Assembly (NCBI GenBank): GCA_048939265.1
Contig: JBHLPQ010000208.1
Location: forward strand, 1-6,366
Direction: 5' to 3'
Length of the DNA: 6,366 nucleotides
From: Hodarchaeum sp048939265
Lineage (GTDB): Archaea; Asgardarchaeota; Heimdallarchaeia; Hodarchaeales; Hodarchaeaceae
The first letter of the stretch is position 1. Every line of letters starts with the position of its first letter. The position numbers and the translations under genes are program-made. Shown in pieces: positions 6,317-6,366 of the stretch. The notes under the pieces were generated by a model. The model was not told the DNA's origin, did not search any database, and saw only the letters and a list, made by a program, of their open reading frames with translations.

Positions 6317-6366
6317 TGCTCGAAATTTGTTTTCCACACGTTTAATTCGGTCATTAATCGATGGAT
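6305..6366 (-). CDS. C-terminal end of a convergent minus-strand gene (partial)
   Basis: Reading the minus strand from the window edge, one frame is open and ends at TAG (6305-6307) after PSINDRIKRVENKFRALSQ. The charged, helix-like composition looks like a real protein C-terminus. One other minus frame closes at once with TAA. The ORF would overlap the end of the seven-helix gene by 12 bases, tail to tail. Only 19 full codons are visible, so neither family nor reality of the gene can be settled. It explains the otherwise empty last 50 bases. Confidence 0.4.
   Translation of the reverse strand, partial: PSINDRIKRVENKFRALSQ

Noticed and set aside
1..6366. Genome-wide reassignment of TGA to a sense codon
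   Set aside because: The other genes have no internal TGA, use TGG for Trp, and two of them (RDD and ribbon-helix-helix) end naturally at TGA.
1..6366. tRNA or rRNA genes, CRISPR arrays, insertion sequences
   Set aside because: I saw no repeated spacer pattern, transposase, terminal inverted repeats or structural RNA sequence. Nearly all bases are accounted for by protein genes.

Overview
The window looks archaeal, and an Asgard-type archaeon is plausible. The sequence is AT-rich. Several starts carry the archaeal Shine-Dalgarno core GGTGA or GGAG, a TATA-like box lies upstream of one operon, and there are no bacterial -35/-10 promoters that I can support. The assignment rests on signals and protein style, not on a marker gene.

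Bases 1-4767 (+ strand) hold a tightly packed ABC transporter operon of the LolCDE/MacB/FtsX type: an ATPase with an unrecognised N-terminal extension of about 235 residues, a long permease with two FtsX modules, and a second, ordinary-length ATPase. The two ATPases are paralogues that share the same C-terminal tail pattern. The first has a degenerate D-loop and an altered signature flank, while the second is canonical. The parts suggest one transporter with two different ATPases on one two-module permease. The permease reading frame is broken by a single in-frame TGA at 3040-3042. The frame stays open on both sides (852 codon positions in total), so this is either a nonsense mutation, a sequence error or a recoding event.

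Bases 4768-4803 separate this operon from a convergent minus-strand gene (4804-5217) for a short RDD-family membrane protein that seems to lack the family's third hydrophobic segment. A T10 tract on the minus strand follows the RDD gene and is a likely archaeal terminator.

Bases 5218-5384 form a divergent regulatory region. They contain a TATA-like box and, just downstream, a 15-bp near-perfect palindrome, followed by a two-gene + strand unit: a 61-residue ribbon-helix-helix DNA-binding protein and, overlapping it by ATGA, a 249-residue protein with seven predicted membrane helices and no visible output domain. The palindrome is a good candidate operator for self-regulation by the ribbon-helix-helix protein.

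The last 62 bases appear to contain the C-terminus of another minus-strand gene that converges on, and slightly overlaps, the seven-helix gene.
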